Origin: Liolophura sinensis
Taxonomy: Eukaryota > Mollusca > Polyplacophora > Chitonida > Chitonidae
DNA length: 64,000 bases
Assembly: GCF_032854445.1 (NCBI RefSeq)
Contig: NC_088299.1
Span: forward strand, 4,067,001 to 4,131,000
Direction: 5' to 3'
The notes under the pieces are model-generated. The model ran no database searches, had not been told where the DNA came from, and saw nothing but the letters and a program-made list of their open reading frames with translations. Positions 11,467 to 23,200 of this stretch are shown one piece after another; position 1 is the stretch's first letter, and every line of letters starts with the position of its first letter. The translations under genes and the position numbers were made by a program.

Positions 11467-11892
11467 TTATGGAAATATATAAGCTCGTTTTTTATTTTTT
11501 AATCTCGCGAGCTCATTTGAGTTTTTAAAGGAATGGTTAAGCACAAACGTCAACCCGACATTTATATATCACACTGGTATGGATAGTAGTTTTTAATGTT
11601 CTTATCGGTATGTCCATTTTAAAAACCTGTATTTCTCATCGGGATGTTGTGATACGTCGCCTACCTGAAAATGGTCGATTTGGAGTTATTGACAAGAAGC
11701 TTTCTTTATACCTGGACTTTGTACGTTAATGACAGTTGGCCTACATAGACACAATGTGAGAACAAAAGTATCTTTTAAAGGTCTGTGCGAAGGTAGCTTA
11801 ACCTCACAATACACCATTAGCAACATCTTAACAGCAATCAATTACTGCCAATGTCGTGGTAATTAATATCAAATAATTCTTCAAGTTTATAT

Positions 11893-12245
11893 ACGATAGC
11901 ACAGTTGGTACAGCGTCCGCTTCGGGAGCGGTAGATCCAGGGTCAATCCTGGGTCGAGTCACACCTAAGCCTTCAAAAGAGGAAGTTGTAACTTCCTCGT
12001 TCAGCATGAAGGGGATAGTGCAATGGTTGGTTGACCCGTATCAGTATAATGGCTCGGGCGGGACGGCTTACTTGCCTTCGGTAAGTCGTCTCAGTGAAGC
12101 AGTACTATATAAAAGAGCGGTGGAAATCCGCCCTGCAACAAGGAGGCACATCACATGCACTCTGAGGATTCCTTTGTCGTCATATGATTGAAAAAATGTT
12201 AAGGGCGACGTTAAACCCCAAGCACTCACTCACTCACTCAAGTTT
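11893..12245 (+). mobile_element. SINE family B, full-length
   Basis: A-box region GATAGCACAGTTGGTACAGC; B box GGGTCAATCCTGGGTCGAG. The body has GTTGACCCGTATCAGTATAA and AAGAGCGGTGGAAATCCGCC. The tail reads CGTCGTCATATGATTGAAAA then CAAGCACTCACTCACTCACT. Open frames inside it are SINE sequence. Confidence 0.9.
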
Positions 12246-12758
12246 ATATATCTTGGTTACTGGTGAATACTCTTACACGAAGACTAATTTTACTGCCCCG
12301 TCCACGGAAAATGTACGAGGTATTGCCTCATCAGGAGTATACCCAATTCCGAATGTTATGTTGTTCGAGTTTTATTGTTCGATTATTAGAGGCTATGTAC
12401 AGTTAATAGTGCATTGTCACATGTACTGTGAGGGTATAATAGTGCAAAGTCGACTCCTTTTTATATGCCCTTCTCGAATTCACTACCTGTGTCATTCCAG
12501 CGTGTTGGATGCAACACCTTTTCAACTTGGCCAGCGAAGGCGATAGACAATACGTCTATATTTGCCTGCTTTATGTTTATTCATTATTTATTTATGTATT
12601 TCATTGGTATTTTACGGCGTAAGACATATTTAACATATATTAAACTCAATGGCTTTGTGCTTTGATTGTGTGGCTTAGTGAGGACCTATAATCCTTAAAA
12701 TATCCCAAAGAAAAGGAAAGATCCCATATACCGTGCAAAACATAAACACACATACTCC

Positions 12759-13179
12759 TTACAACGCATGCGTCGCATAAAGACATTGCAACGCATGCGT
12801 CGCTCTCTACCTTTCGCTAATTTACACCACTGCCACCAATAGTAAATTTTGTACAGAAATCTTGAACAACGCCGAAGTCACTGGGTTCACAGTGATGAAG
12901 CAGGATGTTGTCAGAAAACACAAACAATTCGTCTCAACCTTAATTTCTAATAATACTTTATACACATGTATTCTCTTTATCTAGAGAATGTGCAGCATGA
13001 TTCTAACCCAAAACCTAAAACAATTTTATTGATGAATACTGATTAAATAGTTTCGCGGGAGGACACAAGGTTATTCGTAAGCAAGCCTACGTGCGTCTCA
13101 CATGCTCCAAAGATCAAGCTTGTCTGTTGGTGGCAGTGATGTAAAGCGTATGGTAGACAGTGACGCGTGCGCTGTACGG
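12759..13179. mobile_element. Inverted-repeat (MITE-like) element, copy 1
   Basis: Left end CAACGCATGCGTCGCTCTCT (12788 on), with the tip duplicated at 12761. The right end is its imperfect reverse complement (GACGCGTGCGCTGTACGG). About 50 bases of each end pair, including CACTGCCACC / GGTGGCAGTG. The interior shares TTTTGTACAGAAATCTTGAA and TTTTATTGATGAAT with a second copy at 31162-31509 lying in the opposite orientation. No transposase is seen. Open frames overlapping its right side (13043-13447 minus, 13167-13673 plus) start inside the element. Confidence 0.75.
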
Positions 13180-15682
13180 AATATGAAAAACACATCCAGA
13201 GAGATAACGAACATAGGACAGCTCTCGCGTACCACGAGAATAGCTTGGCCTTTATTTGTAGCTCTATCTTTATCCAATCAGAAATAAAGAATAATTCGCC
13301 CCACCATGAACACAAGAACAAAAACACATTCATTGTTTTGACAAGTTTGTATCCTACTCCACCGGTTATGCTGACATTGGCATGGTTACTCAGTGAAAGG
13401 ATACGCAAATATATGGTGTCCGTAATCCCCATATCAGTCGAGCCCAATATGGGGATTATGGGATGTATACGTGAATTGTTCCAGCGCTGTGACCATTGTT
13501 TTCACAATCCAACAAAGGGAGATAGTCTGCAGGATTCGAGAATATATCTGTGCCCCACGCAACAGTTCTTGTCCAATGAAAGTGGCGTATTTTGTCTGAT
13601 GCGGAATAAAAATATATACAGGATGGCGACAAAATATTATTTTGACGTATGTAGTTGTCGCTGTTTGGTATAACTCGCTTAATTTCGCTGAATTGGCTGA
13701 AACAAGTTGTATTTATTGGCTTTGTAGAAATGTGAGCGTCATTATTCAAGTTACTGACTCCTCGCCAGACCGTCCTAGCCTACCGAGCATTGTAAGCTCT
13801 GTTGAAATACCCCGCATATTCTGATACAGGTCGACAATGAACGCTCCGTACGAGAAAAAGGCCTTCGCAAAAGACTACAAATTTTCAGTGGTCGAAGTTG
13901 TGGGAGGGAGGGGGTGTCTTTATTAATATTCATCATAGAACACGATTGAATTTGAGAAAATTAGCTGGTAAGTTGACGCCATTGTTTGACAGATTCAGGA
14001 TAAAAGAGCTGCGCACATATCAGAGACAGTGTCTTCAAGCCATTCTACAGAGAAAAGATGTTTTTATGCTGAAATATATATTTCCACACATGACAAATCA
14101 AATATCTAGCTTTAGCAAGATGGGAATGTTAGATAAACAATAAACACTGACACCATATATGTGATCTTGAGATGAAATCTGTTCTGCAACATTTGGATTA
14201 CCACATAAGAAAAGAAATCACATCTGTATGTACATGTAGATGTATTAATGCATTGGTTTCACATTCAGGGTGCCTTTTCACTTTTCTGTTGCGTTATGTT
14301 CAGAACAAATGTGTATACGTTAATCATGCCATATTCCATGGTTCAACATTTAAAGAAAACCTAGATCAACTTCTTACTGATTTAAGATATATACATGGCA
14401 TATTTTCCGGTGCCATTCTGTCATCTACTGTGTGTAGTATGTGTAAATACATCAACAAACATGCGGGGAGATTGACTGCCGATCGACGGCCATTCGAGCC
14501 ACTCCTCGCTGCTTGTTTCCCATTGCACTTTGATGTCCTTTCAAATATCCTTCTTCTCTCTTCTGCAGGTTCCTCTTTCCACTCAGCTTTTGCTAATTTA
14601 TTCACTCGTACAGAACATAGCCTGCAGATATACCTTCTTCTTCACCACAACAATGTCAGGGGAAGACGAAATGGAAAGCCTCCAGGAGCTCCTTTATAGA
14701 TTTTGCTTTCCGTAGTCAGATTACGCCTCTGGGCTACCAAAACACGATTGCTCACTGTTGATGCTAGTTGCGTTAAACAAATTTTATAGTATACCTTGAA
14801 ACCGACAGAATATTTCCATTTCTTTGGCGTGGACATCGAATCGCATCATTGTCGTAAACTATAGATCTCTGCACGTGCCAATTGTCATTTACTATTTACG
14901 ATTCCCGTCAAGAGATGGTACGGTCGTTTCCATTGGTCGCCCAGGAATATCTGAAATAGCTATGTTTACGTCACCGTATGACAGATGAGTAAACTTTTCA
15001 GCAGAAGCTGAGCAGACTTACGGCTCATATATAAGACGTCAGAATAGCTGATGGCAGTGTAAAAATGTGTACAATACGACGCCATTTATGGATGTTTGGT
15101 GTATTTTGTTTCAAAGAGAAACACTGCATGGATATCAACTCTTGATGTATGCTTATGTCGTAAAATAGCAGATAGGAACAAAAGCCTTTTGAGCTGGGTA
15201 TTGAAGGGGTTAGGCAATATAGAAAACATTCTGGTCGACCAAAACAAGCAAAGGTGTCTCGTCAGAATAGGCTGTCGAAGGCAGATTGATCCAGGTGATT
15301 CAATTTAAATCAGCAGGATGTAGGTCAACACCTTCTTTCGTTCACTTTCGTACCTTTTTTGGCCCTTAAATGAGAACGTGCATCAGTCAGGTTGCACTCG
15401 TTAACTTCATACACTCGTACACGCTTGCTGTACTATAATGATCGTGAAAACACGTCATCCTAAAAGGAGCAGATTGCTAAAGAAACTAAAGCTTTCTTCT
15501 TTGTGTTTTCAGATCTGGTATGACGTTTCCTGGGTGACATATGTGCTCTTCTTCAGTACCATGCACTTCATCGCGATTTTGCCACTGTCGAAATGGTGGA
15601 ATCGTCGGCATACGAAGATAGACCGCTTTGTCGAAGTGCGTCGTTAATGGTGCTAAATCATGAGTGTGTTTGGCGGTGAACC
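13180..15682. other. Region upstream of the cyclase, no gene recognised
   Basis: Several open frames exist; the longest is 14172-14699 (+, 175 codons). None shows a domain I know. A TATA-like site and CRE-like motifs lie near 14955-15040. An untranslated first exon of the cyclase could lie here, since a good acceptor (TTTTCAG) occurs near 15510, but this cannot be decided from sequence alone. Confidence 0.4.
15028..15035 (+). promoter_or_regulatory. Candidate TATA box upstream of the cyclase
   Basis: TATATAAG, followed at once by a GACGTCAG CRE-like site and preceded (about 14966) by TTACGTCA-like sequence. It lies about 650 bases before the chosen ATG. Position and context fit a core promoter, but no transcript evidence is available. 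Confidence 0.3.
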
Positions 15683-17248
15683 ATGAATAACCGCTACCAC
15701 ATCTTACCTTGTTTTCGCAAGAGTCGGGTAAGTCCGGTGCAAACAACGGAGAGTCGTCCATGGAAAGAAGAGGGCCCCTCAGAAAAGACAAACGGCTCCC
15801 CGGATAAAACTATTAGCGCGTTGACAAAAGTTACTCAGGGTCCGCCAACAGATAAACAGGCTCGTAAGAAGAGTGATTTTGTTCCAACGTTTTGTCTGAA
15901 ACTTCGCAACGCAAACCTCGCCACGAAAGAAGGTAAACGGATCCAGTTCCTGAAAGTGTTCTTCCTATGTGTGACATCGACTGTTGCGTTAGCGGCGGTC
16001 CTAATCTTAGATATGAGAGTTTCCGTCTTGCAAACGGACGAACTCCAGATATCCGAAGATGCTTTGAACAAAACCGGAGAATCTCTACAGCTACTGCAAG
16101 CGTCTATTCTCAGGCAAGCAACTGCTGTTTTGTTGCAGCTCACGGGCTGTTTAGTGAATGAGACTTCTTCGGCAGAGAACATAAGCCAGGAATGCAATCA
16201 GGTTTACCTTCTTTGGGAAAAAGTCGACGTAAATTTCTATGAACTCCTGAATGCCTCTATAAAGTCGGGAAACTCACTGGGTTTAAATGGAAACAATAGC
16301 GCAGTGACGTCGTGTGAAAGAGATGATACTCCCAACGCCACAAGTAATGTGTCTTATATTTTCGATTTCGTCCATGTCCACTCCATCCTCATCAAAGACG
16401 CCTTGGCGCAAATACAAAACATTAGACTGAAGCATTGGAATCTTATCTCTTCATTTTTTCTTTCGCTTAAATCTCAGGAAGTATTGACCTTAGTTTTTCA
16501 AGGATGTTTAGAACTGCGCTGCGTTGGATCCAGTTACTCCCAGTGGACGGTGTTCTCAGCCAACTCCGTATTCGACTACCTTCAAAGTGAAATTTTTTTT
16601 ACTGATAACCAACCCAATAGAGTTCTCTACAACTTCTCTATTCACGAAAACATCTGTGAAGATGTGCGATGGAATAGTGGGAATTCAAGTATATACATGT
16701 CCGCTTATGACGACATCGTTTTCCTTGTGACAGCTATCGAAGCCAGACAACAATATTTTGTTGAAGAGATACAGTCCGAACTGGAACGCAGAATAAACAA
16801 CATTATGTTAGAGAGTATATTCAAAATCGCAATATTTGTGTTCGTGGCAACATTGTTGCCGTTCATTGCTGTAAGCGTCAAGCGTATGACGGATTGGATT
16901 TATGATTACGCCAAAACACTACAGGAACGTACCAAGGAACTGAATCAAGAAAAGCAAATGACGGAGACATTACTGTATCAAATGCTTCCAAAATCCGTGG
17001 CCAATCAGTTACGCCAGAATAAGAAGGTTCCAGCAGAATCTTTTGACAGTGTCAGTATTTTCTTCTCCGATATTGTTGGCTTCACCACGCTATCCGCTCA
17101 GAGCACGCCACTGCAAGTTGTGGAACTGCTCAATCGCCTGTACTCTACGTTTGATTCACGCATAGACACATATGACGTCTATAAGGTAGAAACGATAGGA
17201 GACGCTTACATGGTCGCCAGTGGATTACCGATACGTAATGGAGACAGA
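15683..17248 (+). CDS. Cyclase exon 1: both membrane helices, NIT-like loop, start of the catalytic domain
   Basis: 522 codons, phase 0 end, donor GTGAGT. It ends after GLPIRNGDR, exactly where animal cyclases continue with the alpha helix found in exon 2. The open frame runs on to 17410, but that extension is intron (poly-T and low complexity). A GGTAAGT near 15726 is a possible cryptic donor. Confidence 0.88.
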
Positions 17249-20200
17249 GTGAGTAGTTGTCGTGTTGTTGTTTTTTTTTGTTTTTTTTTAAACTTTTTGA
17301 GCTGTTGCTGTACAGTTTGTGCTACATGTGATTTATCACCATTTTTAAAGAAAAATAAAGTACAACAAAAGACCGGAGATTACGCGCCTGCCTTGGACGC
17401 CAACATGTAAGTGAAACGATTGGCGTTAAACACCAAAGAAAACAATCAAGTTTTTTGCTGTACTTTATTCTTAAATTTTAACATGGATTGCGAATTCTTG
17501 CGCTGATTTAGTTCACTGTCATTTACTTAGGAGAATTATTGATTGCCATAATATTATCAGGTGTGGATCCAGAATACAGACCTGGTTCCGTAAGTTGTAT
17601 TGCCCCTTTGCAAAAGCCATAACACAGCTACAATCATATTAAGAGTAATATATGTATATGACCGTTTATATCGATTGCTGTCTATCCTCTTTTTATTATA
17701 AACAAACGGTAAAGTGGGTATGATGTCATACAATTCTTTCTCACAATGAAATCTGTTTTATTCTCCCAATCTTAGCTTTCTGAATTACAGATCTGTACTC
17801 ACTAACCTGTGTCTCGGTTTTTTCGAATGCACACTCGGCAAAACAGGGGTCAAGTGTATTCTACAAAAACAGGTTTCATTTAATACTGGAATAAGTCTGA
17901 CTTCATATACCATAATTGTTCGTCAATCATGAAGGCCATAAAGTTGCAGTTACTATGAAAGTAACTGGCCCACAAACAGAAGTCTCGCACTTTCGACTCG
18001 AGCCAAATGCACCGCATGAGATAATAATCCGATTGGGCTTAGCACCTGCTTCGCTCTAGCACTTCATTGGTCGAAACGTGCTGCATGTATATGAACTAAA
18101 CTTGAATTAACACGTATAGTTTCCAGAGTAAATCCTGAAGAGATGAAGGAATATGACCTATGGTGTTGCAAAAGAGGGTAACCATGGCTTCGTATTGAGC
18201 CTCCACTCAACAAAGCTATGGGGAATCAGCTCACGGTTCCATCACATGAGACAACATGGCAGTTATATAACCAATTTACTTTGCGGTAGTTTTGTAGTTT
18301 TGTATTCTCCTGCAGTCCTGAAAATTGGTTGGAAAACATTCTAGTTTCCGTTATTTATGCTTTTGTCATGGATATGACCTTCTGGTGAAGTTCACAGATT
18401 TCGTACACCGAACTGATTCCGAATTGGTCAAGAGTTAAAAGCAACTTATACATGTAGTTGAGCATAAGTTGACTTTCAAACTCACAGTACTCTTCCACAA
18501 ATATAAACATATACATCCGTTCGATATTTCGTTTAAATTTTTTTTCATGATTCATGATATCGATGTTATTTTTTACGTAAATTGCTGAAAACTGAGAATT
18601 TTGAGCAGTTTTTGCTAACCATCACAAAGAAGCCGGACAGAATATGCGTCCCCGTTCTCAAATAATGGAAACCTCACACCAAAGTGCAAAATATATTGCA
18701 ACATGTTTGTCGTTTGCTGCAAATCTAAATATCGCCGAGCAGCTCGTGCTCTATAGTGGATAGAGGTCCTTGAATTTCTGATACACGAGGTATCGGACAG
18801 TAGTAATCACTACCTCTGAGCTTTGGTGACAATAAACGGTCGACGAGGCTCGAGTGGCTGTTTACGCAGGCTAACCTTTGTTATTTATTTATTTATTTGT
18901 TTTGTTTTGTTTGATTGGTGTTTTACGCCGTACCCGAGAATATTTATTTATTTATTTATTTGATTGGTGTTTTACGCCGTACTCAAGAATATGCGTACTC
19001 GAGAATATTAAAAGAAGTGGTTTACGCCTGACAACCCCCCCAACCCTCCGTCCACCACCATATAATCAAACAAATAATAAATGAAATGTTCTTCCTCCAC
19101 TCTTAACGACCTTAAGCTCCGAAAAATGAGTTTGAAAACGCCTTTTATTCGACATTTGTCATAAATTGGTTGAAAGGAGATATTTTGTTACTAAGAGGAG
19201 AAGAAAAACAACACTGAATGCCATACTTTGCCCCTCCCCCTCCCCTCCCCCGCTCTATCCATCACCCCTAGATTTCCCATTGAGTGGAATATGCCAGTGA
19301 CGTTCAAAAATACGTTGGAAATAACGTGTGATGCAACGCTGTGTTCTGATATGCGTTTGGTACAATTGATTTTTTATGGTATTCATTTTTCAAATTCACA
19401 GCAGGTACAGCTATGGTTTCAGGAAGTGCATCACCATTTTCCATCGAAGGTTTCAGTTTTTAGCGCTAACATGTGAAGAAAAAAAACACGAAATGCAACG
19501 CATGTTTGAAAATAAACAATAATTCATTTACTGTTCCTTTTGGTCTCGTGGCACCGAAACATGCCGTTTAATTTCATTTCAAACATTGCTTTTTCGGTAT
19601 TTCATACCTGCACGTAAAACACCGTGTGTGAATAATGCAATAACAGCACCTCTGATTAACCAGATAATATAAAATACACGGGCAAAGCTTAATGAGCCTC
19701 CAGTGTTACTGGGGCCTAGAGGGATTTCCACGTACTTTCAACAAATGTTGACCTCCTCTGCATTGCTATCAGGAAATTTATCTGTTCTGTATTCTGGTTG
19801 AGTCTTAATGCATTGACATTATTATCACAATACAGATTTATATTTCATAACGCCGAGTGTTGTGTTTCTGTTTCAGATGATATCTTTTCACCCAGGTGTA
19901 AAAGCGTTGCCGTGAATAATTTAAGAATCTGATCAAAGATGCTATCAAATCAAACACATTTTTGTTTTCTGTGCCGATCATGAAAACATGCGTACATCTA
20001 TACTTAAAATGTAGAACAGAATATGGTGAATTAATCGATGAACTCCTGGTATAGGCTTGTTTATATTAAATGAACGATACCATGCTGTGGAAGTTTTTTT
20101 TATCTCGCCCCGACAGCATAAGATCTTAAGCAATGGTGGATATAGGCTTAGTATTTGGATGCGATCGGTGCGATTTCAAGTCCAGCTCATGTTGGCTTCA

Positions 20201-23200
20201 TCTCCAGTAGTACGAGAGAAGGTCTGACAGCAACCTTCAAATGGTCGATTGAACAGTATAGTTTAAAACCATTTTACACCCCGATAACAACGATGAAAAG
20301 ATTTTTGTACTTTTTATGTGTTATGATATCCTATTAAGGACGTGTTAAGAAATTAAAACAGGCTGTTTCATTTATCCCGTAAAGCAGCCTTTACAGGTGG
20401 AGAAAACAAAAAAATGACAAAAAGTTCAGATGAAAGGGTGCGAAAAGTTATTCCTAAATGTGGTCTTCAATATTTTTTCCGATTTTTCCTTAAGGAGAAA
20501 AAGACACATGAAAATAATTTTTGTATGGTGGGTATTTGGGACCACCTTTTGGTATTTATAGTCTTTGTTTAATAATGTCATAAATAAGGATGTAACACAG
20601 GTTTAATAAATGTTTTTGCTCTAGAATTTGTTCTTTTCAGCTAACAAATGTATTAAACCTCAATTTGGATCATATTTGTATTTTTAATATGTTCATAAAT
20701 ATTATCATAACTTAGGTAAAATGCATATGTTTCTATATATACAACAAATGTACATCCAAATAAATTTATTAGACAAGCATCACATCCTTATTTAGAACAT
20801 TATTATGCAACAACGATAAATACCAAACGTTGGTCCCAAATACCCACAATACAAAAATATTTTCAAATACCCTTTTCTCTTGAAAAAAAAAATCCTAAAA
20901 AATATTGAAGATCAAATTAGCAAATAGGTTTTGACGCTCTTTTATCTGATTTTGGCATCATTTTTATATTTTCTTCTTTAAAAAACGCTTTAGGAAGGAG
21001 CTGTTAACTCAAAGACAAACTCAGTGATAATGTGACTGTTTTGGTCAAAATATAACAAGCCGTTAAAGAAAGTCAATTATTTCGTCTTTTTGTGCAGCAC
21101 TCGTCCGGTTTGTATTTTTCTCACATACATAACCAATTTGTTTGAGACTTGTCATCTACATGTAACTATGTCATCTGACAGGGTTCCTTGTTTCCTGTAC
21201 CAATGCCGTCTTAGGAACTAAGTTAACATTCAAGCAACTCTCATCTTATGCTGGTTAATTTCGTTTTATCCGTGGTGCTAAGGGCCGTTTGGATAATTAG
21301 TTTTTATGTATTAATCTGAACACTTTGGATAAAACTCTGACTCCAGTAAGTTGGCAAAGCATACCGTTTCACCTGGCAGTGTGTTACGTTCCTATTTTTG
21401 TTACTCCCTTCACGCTATTTGTATTTTTGAAACAGAAAATGACTGGAATATCATTTGTTTCTAAACAGCATGTGGAAGAACTGGCCACCATGGCGCTAGA
21501 TTTGCTCACGGCTGTAAAACAGGTGCGCGTTCCTCACAAACCTGAAGAGACCCTCCAACTGCGGATTGGGATGCACACAGGTAAATCCGTTTTGATCCAT
21601 AAAAGCAGTGAAAACACGAGAATGGAATTTTAACAAAAAAAGCCATATTTTTATTTTTTTTTCGAATTTTTTTTCAACTTCCAACTTCATGCAATCAGCT
21701 GACGTTTACTATTTGCCAGGTCCCTGCGTGGCTGGAGTGGTCGGACTGAAGATGCCGAGGTATTGCTTATTTGGCGACACAGTCAACACGGCCTCCAGGA
21801 TGGAATCAAATGGACTTCGTAAGTCAGTCTGTACTGGAACCGATGAAGTTAACATTACGAAACTGCTTTCAAATGAGGATATTCTTGGGTTTTCTCCCCG
21901 GGGTCTGTCTGGTTTCCTCTCAGCATAATGCTGGCCACCGTCGTATAAGTGACATATTCTTAAATATGATGCAAAACATCAATCAAATAAATATTATATT
22001 ATTTTCTTTGTTTTTGTAGCGTTGAGAATTCACATCAGTAAAGAGATGAGAGACCGACTTGAACACACCAAAAAGTACAACATCACATCACGTGGACTGA
22101 TTGAGATAAAGGTAATTAATTATGTGTTGAGGCTTTTTTCCATCACAAAATATCATAGCTGTCGATCTGCAGGTGAACTATGTTAAATTTCGAGGGGGTT
22201 ACATACAACAGCAGTGTCAACTAACAACGGCTAAACATATTGCGTACTAATATGTATTGCCTATTAAAGACAGGATTCGCTTTAGTCCAGTGGCATAGAC
22301 GTGGACTCAAAATCCAAAAGTCGTTGGTTCTAACCCCAACAGAGCCGTCCCGTCACACAAGGAAACTGTACATTCCCCTGCTGTCACTCGCTGTGGGGCC
22401 TTCGTGACAATTGACGTGTAATGTAACGTTCTTTGCAGACCATTTGTCGTTCACCAATATAGTGTTCATAGATGTGAAAAAATTGTTGAGTAATTTGTCA
22501 CTGGTGAGTGGTTTAGCTAGGGCAATACGCTTTCCGTAACTTATTTACGCAAAAAGAAAAATTAAATTTGCAACATTTGAAAACAAAAAAGCACACATTT
22601 CCCACATCACCAAACGCCTGTTTGACACATCCTATTCATACTCAAAACAGGGACTGATATTGGCCAAGTTCATGTGCTCGAATTCACCTCCCGATAATTT
22701 CAGTGCTTGTTTTGATTGGGAGGACCGTGGTAGAAGACGTTTCTTTTTCACGCGTGAAAGCTCCATTCCTCTCAACTGAGTGAAATATAATCAAATACAT
22801 AAGATTTATTGCCACGGCATTTGTGAAGTGTTTCAATGTCAGTATTTGAAATGTCATAATGTTTTTAAAAAAACTATTATTTATGATAATTTTAACGCTC
22901 CTCTGCTCTTAGGGAAAAGGATTACTGGAGACGTTCTGGTTGGAGGGGCGAGACGACATGGGAAAAGCCAACGACAGTATGGTGTGTATGTTTAAACCGC
23001 GCAAAAAGAAACGACCCACCGGATCAGGATCACAATCCTTCGTGTCGCTCGTCAGCGAAGGGGAGAAGGCCGAAGACAAAAAGACATTGTCATCTGCATC
23101 TGGTGTTCTGCGCGAGGCAGACGAAGGAAAAGAGACCGTTTCAAAAAATGAGGTTGATAAGGGAGAGGAAAATGCAGAACCGTTGCCCAATGGTGCCAAG

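Noticed and set aside
13043-13673. 134-codon minus and 168-codon plus frames
   Set aside because: They overlap each other on opposite strands and begin inside the MITE-like element.
14172-14699. 175-codon open frame
   Set aside because: No recognisable domain, composition like the surrounding DNA, and no splice or promoter support. Possible but not claimable.
17249-17410. Continuation of the cyclase exon 1 frame to a stop at 17410
   Set aside because: A consensus GTGAGT donor at 17249 lies exactly at the conserved exon junction; the extension is poly-T-rich and unlike any cyclase.
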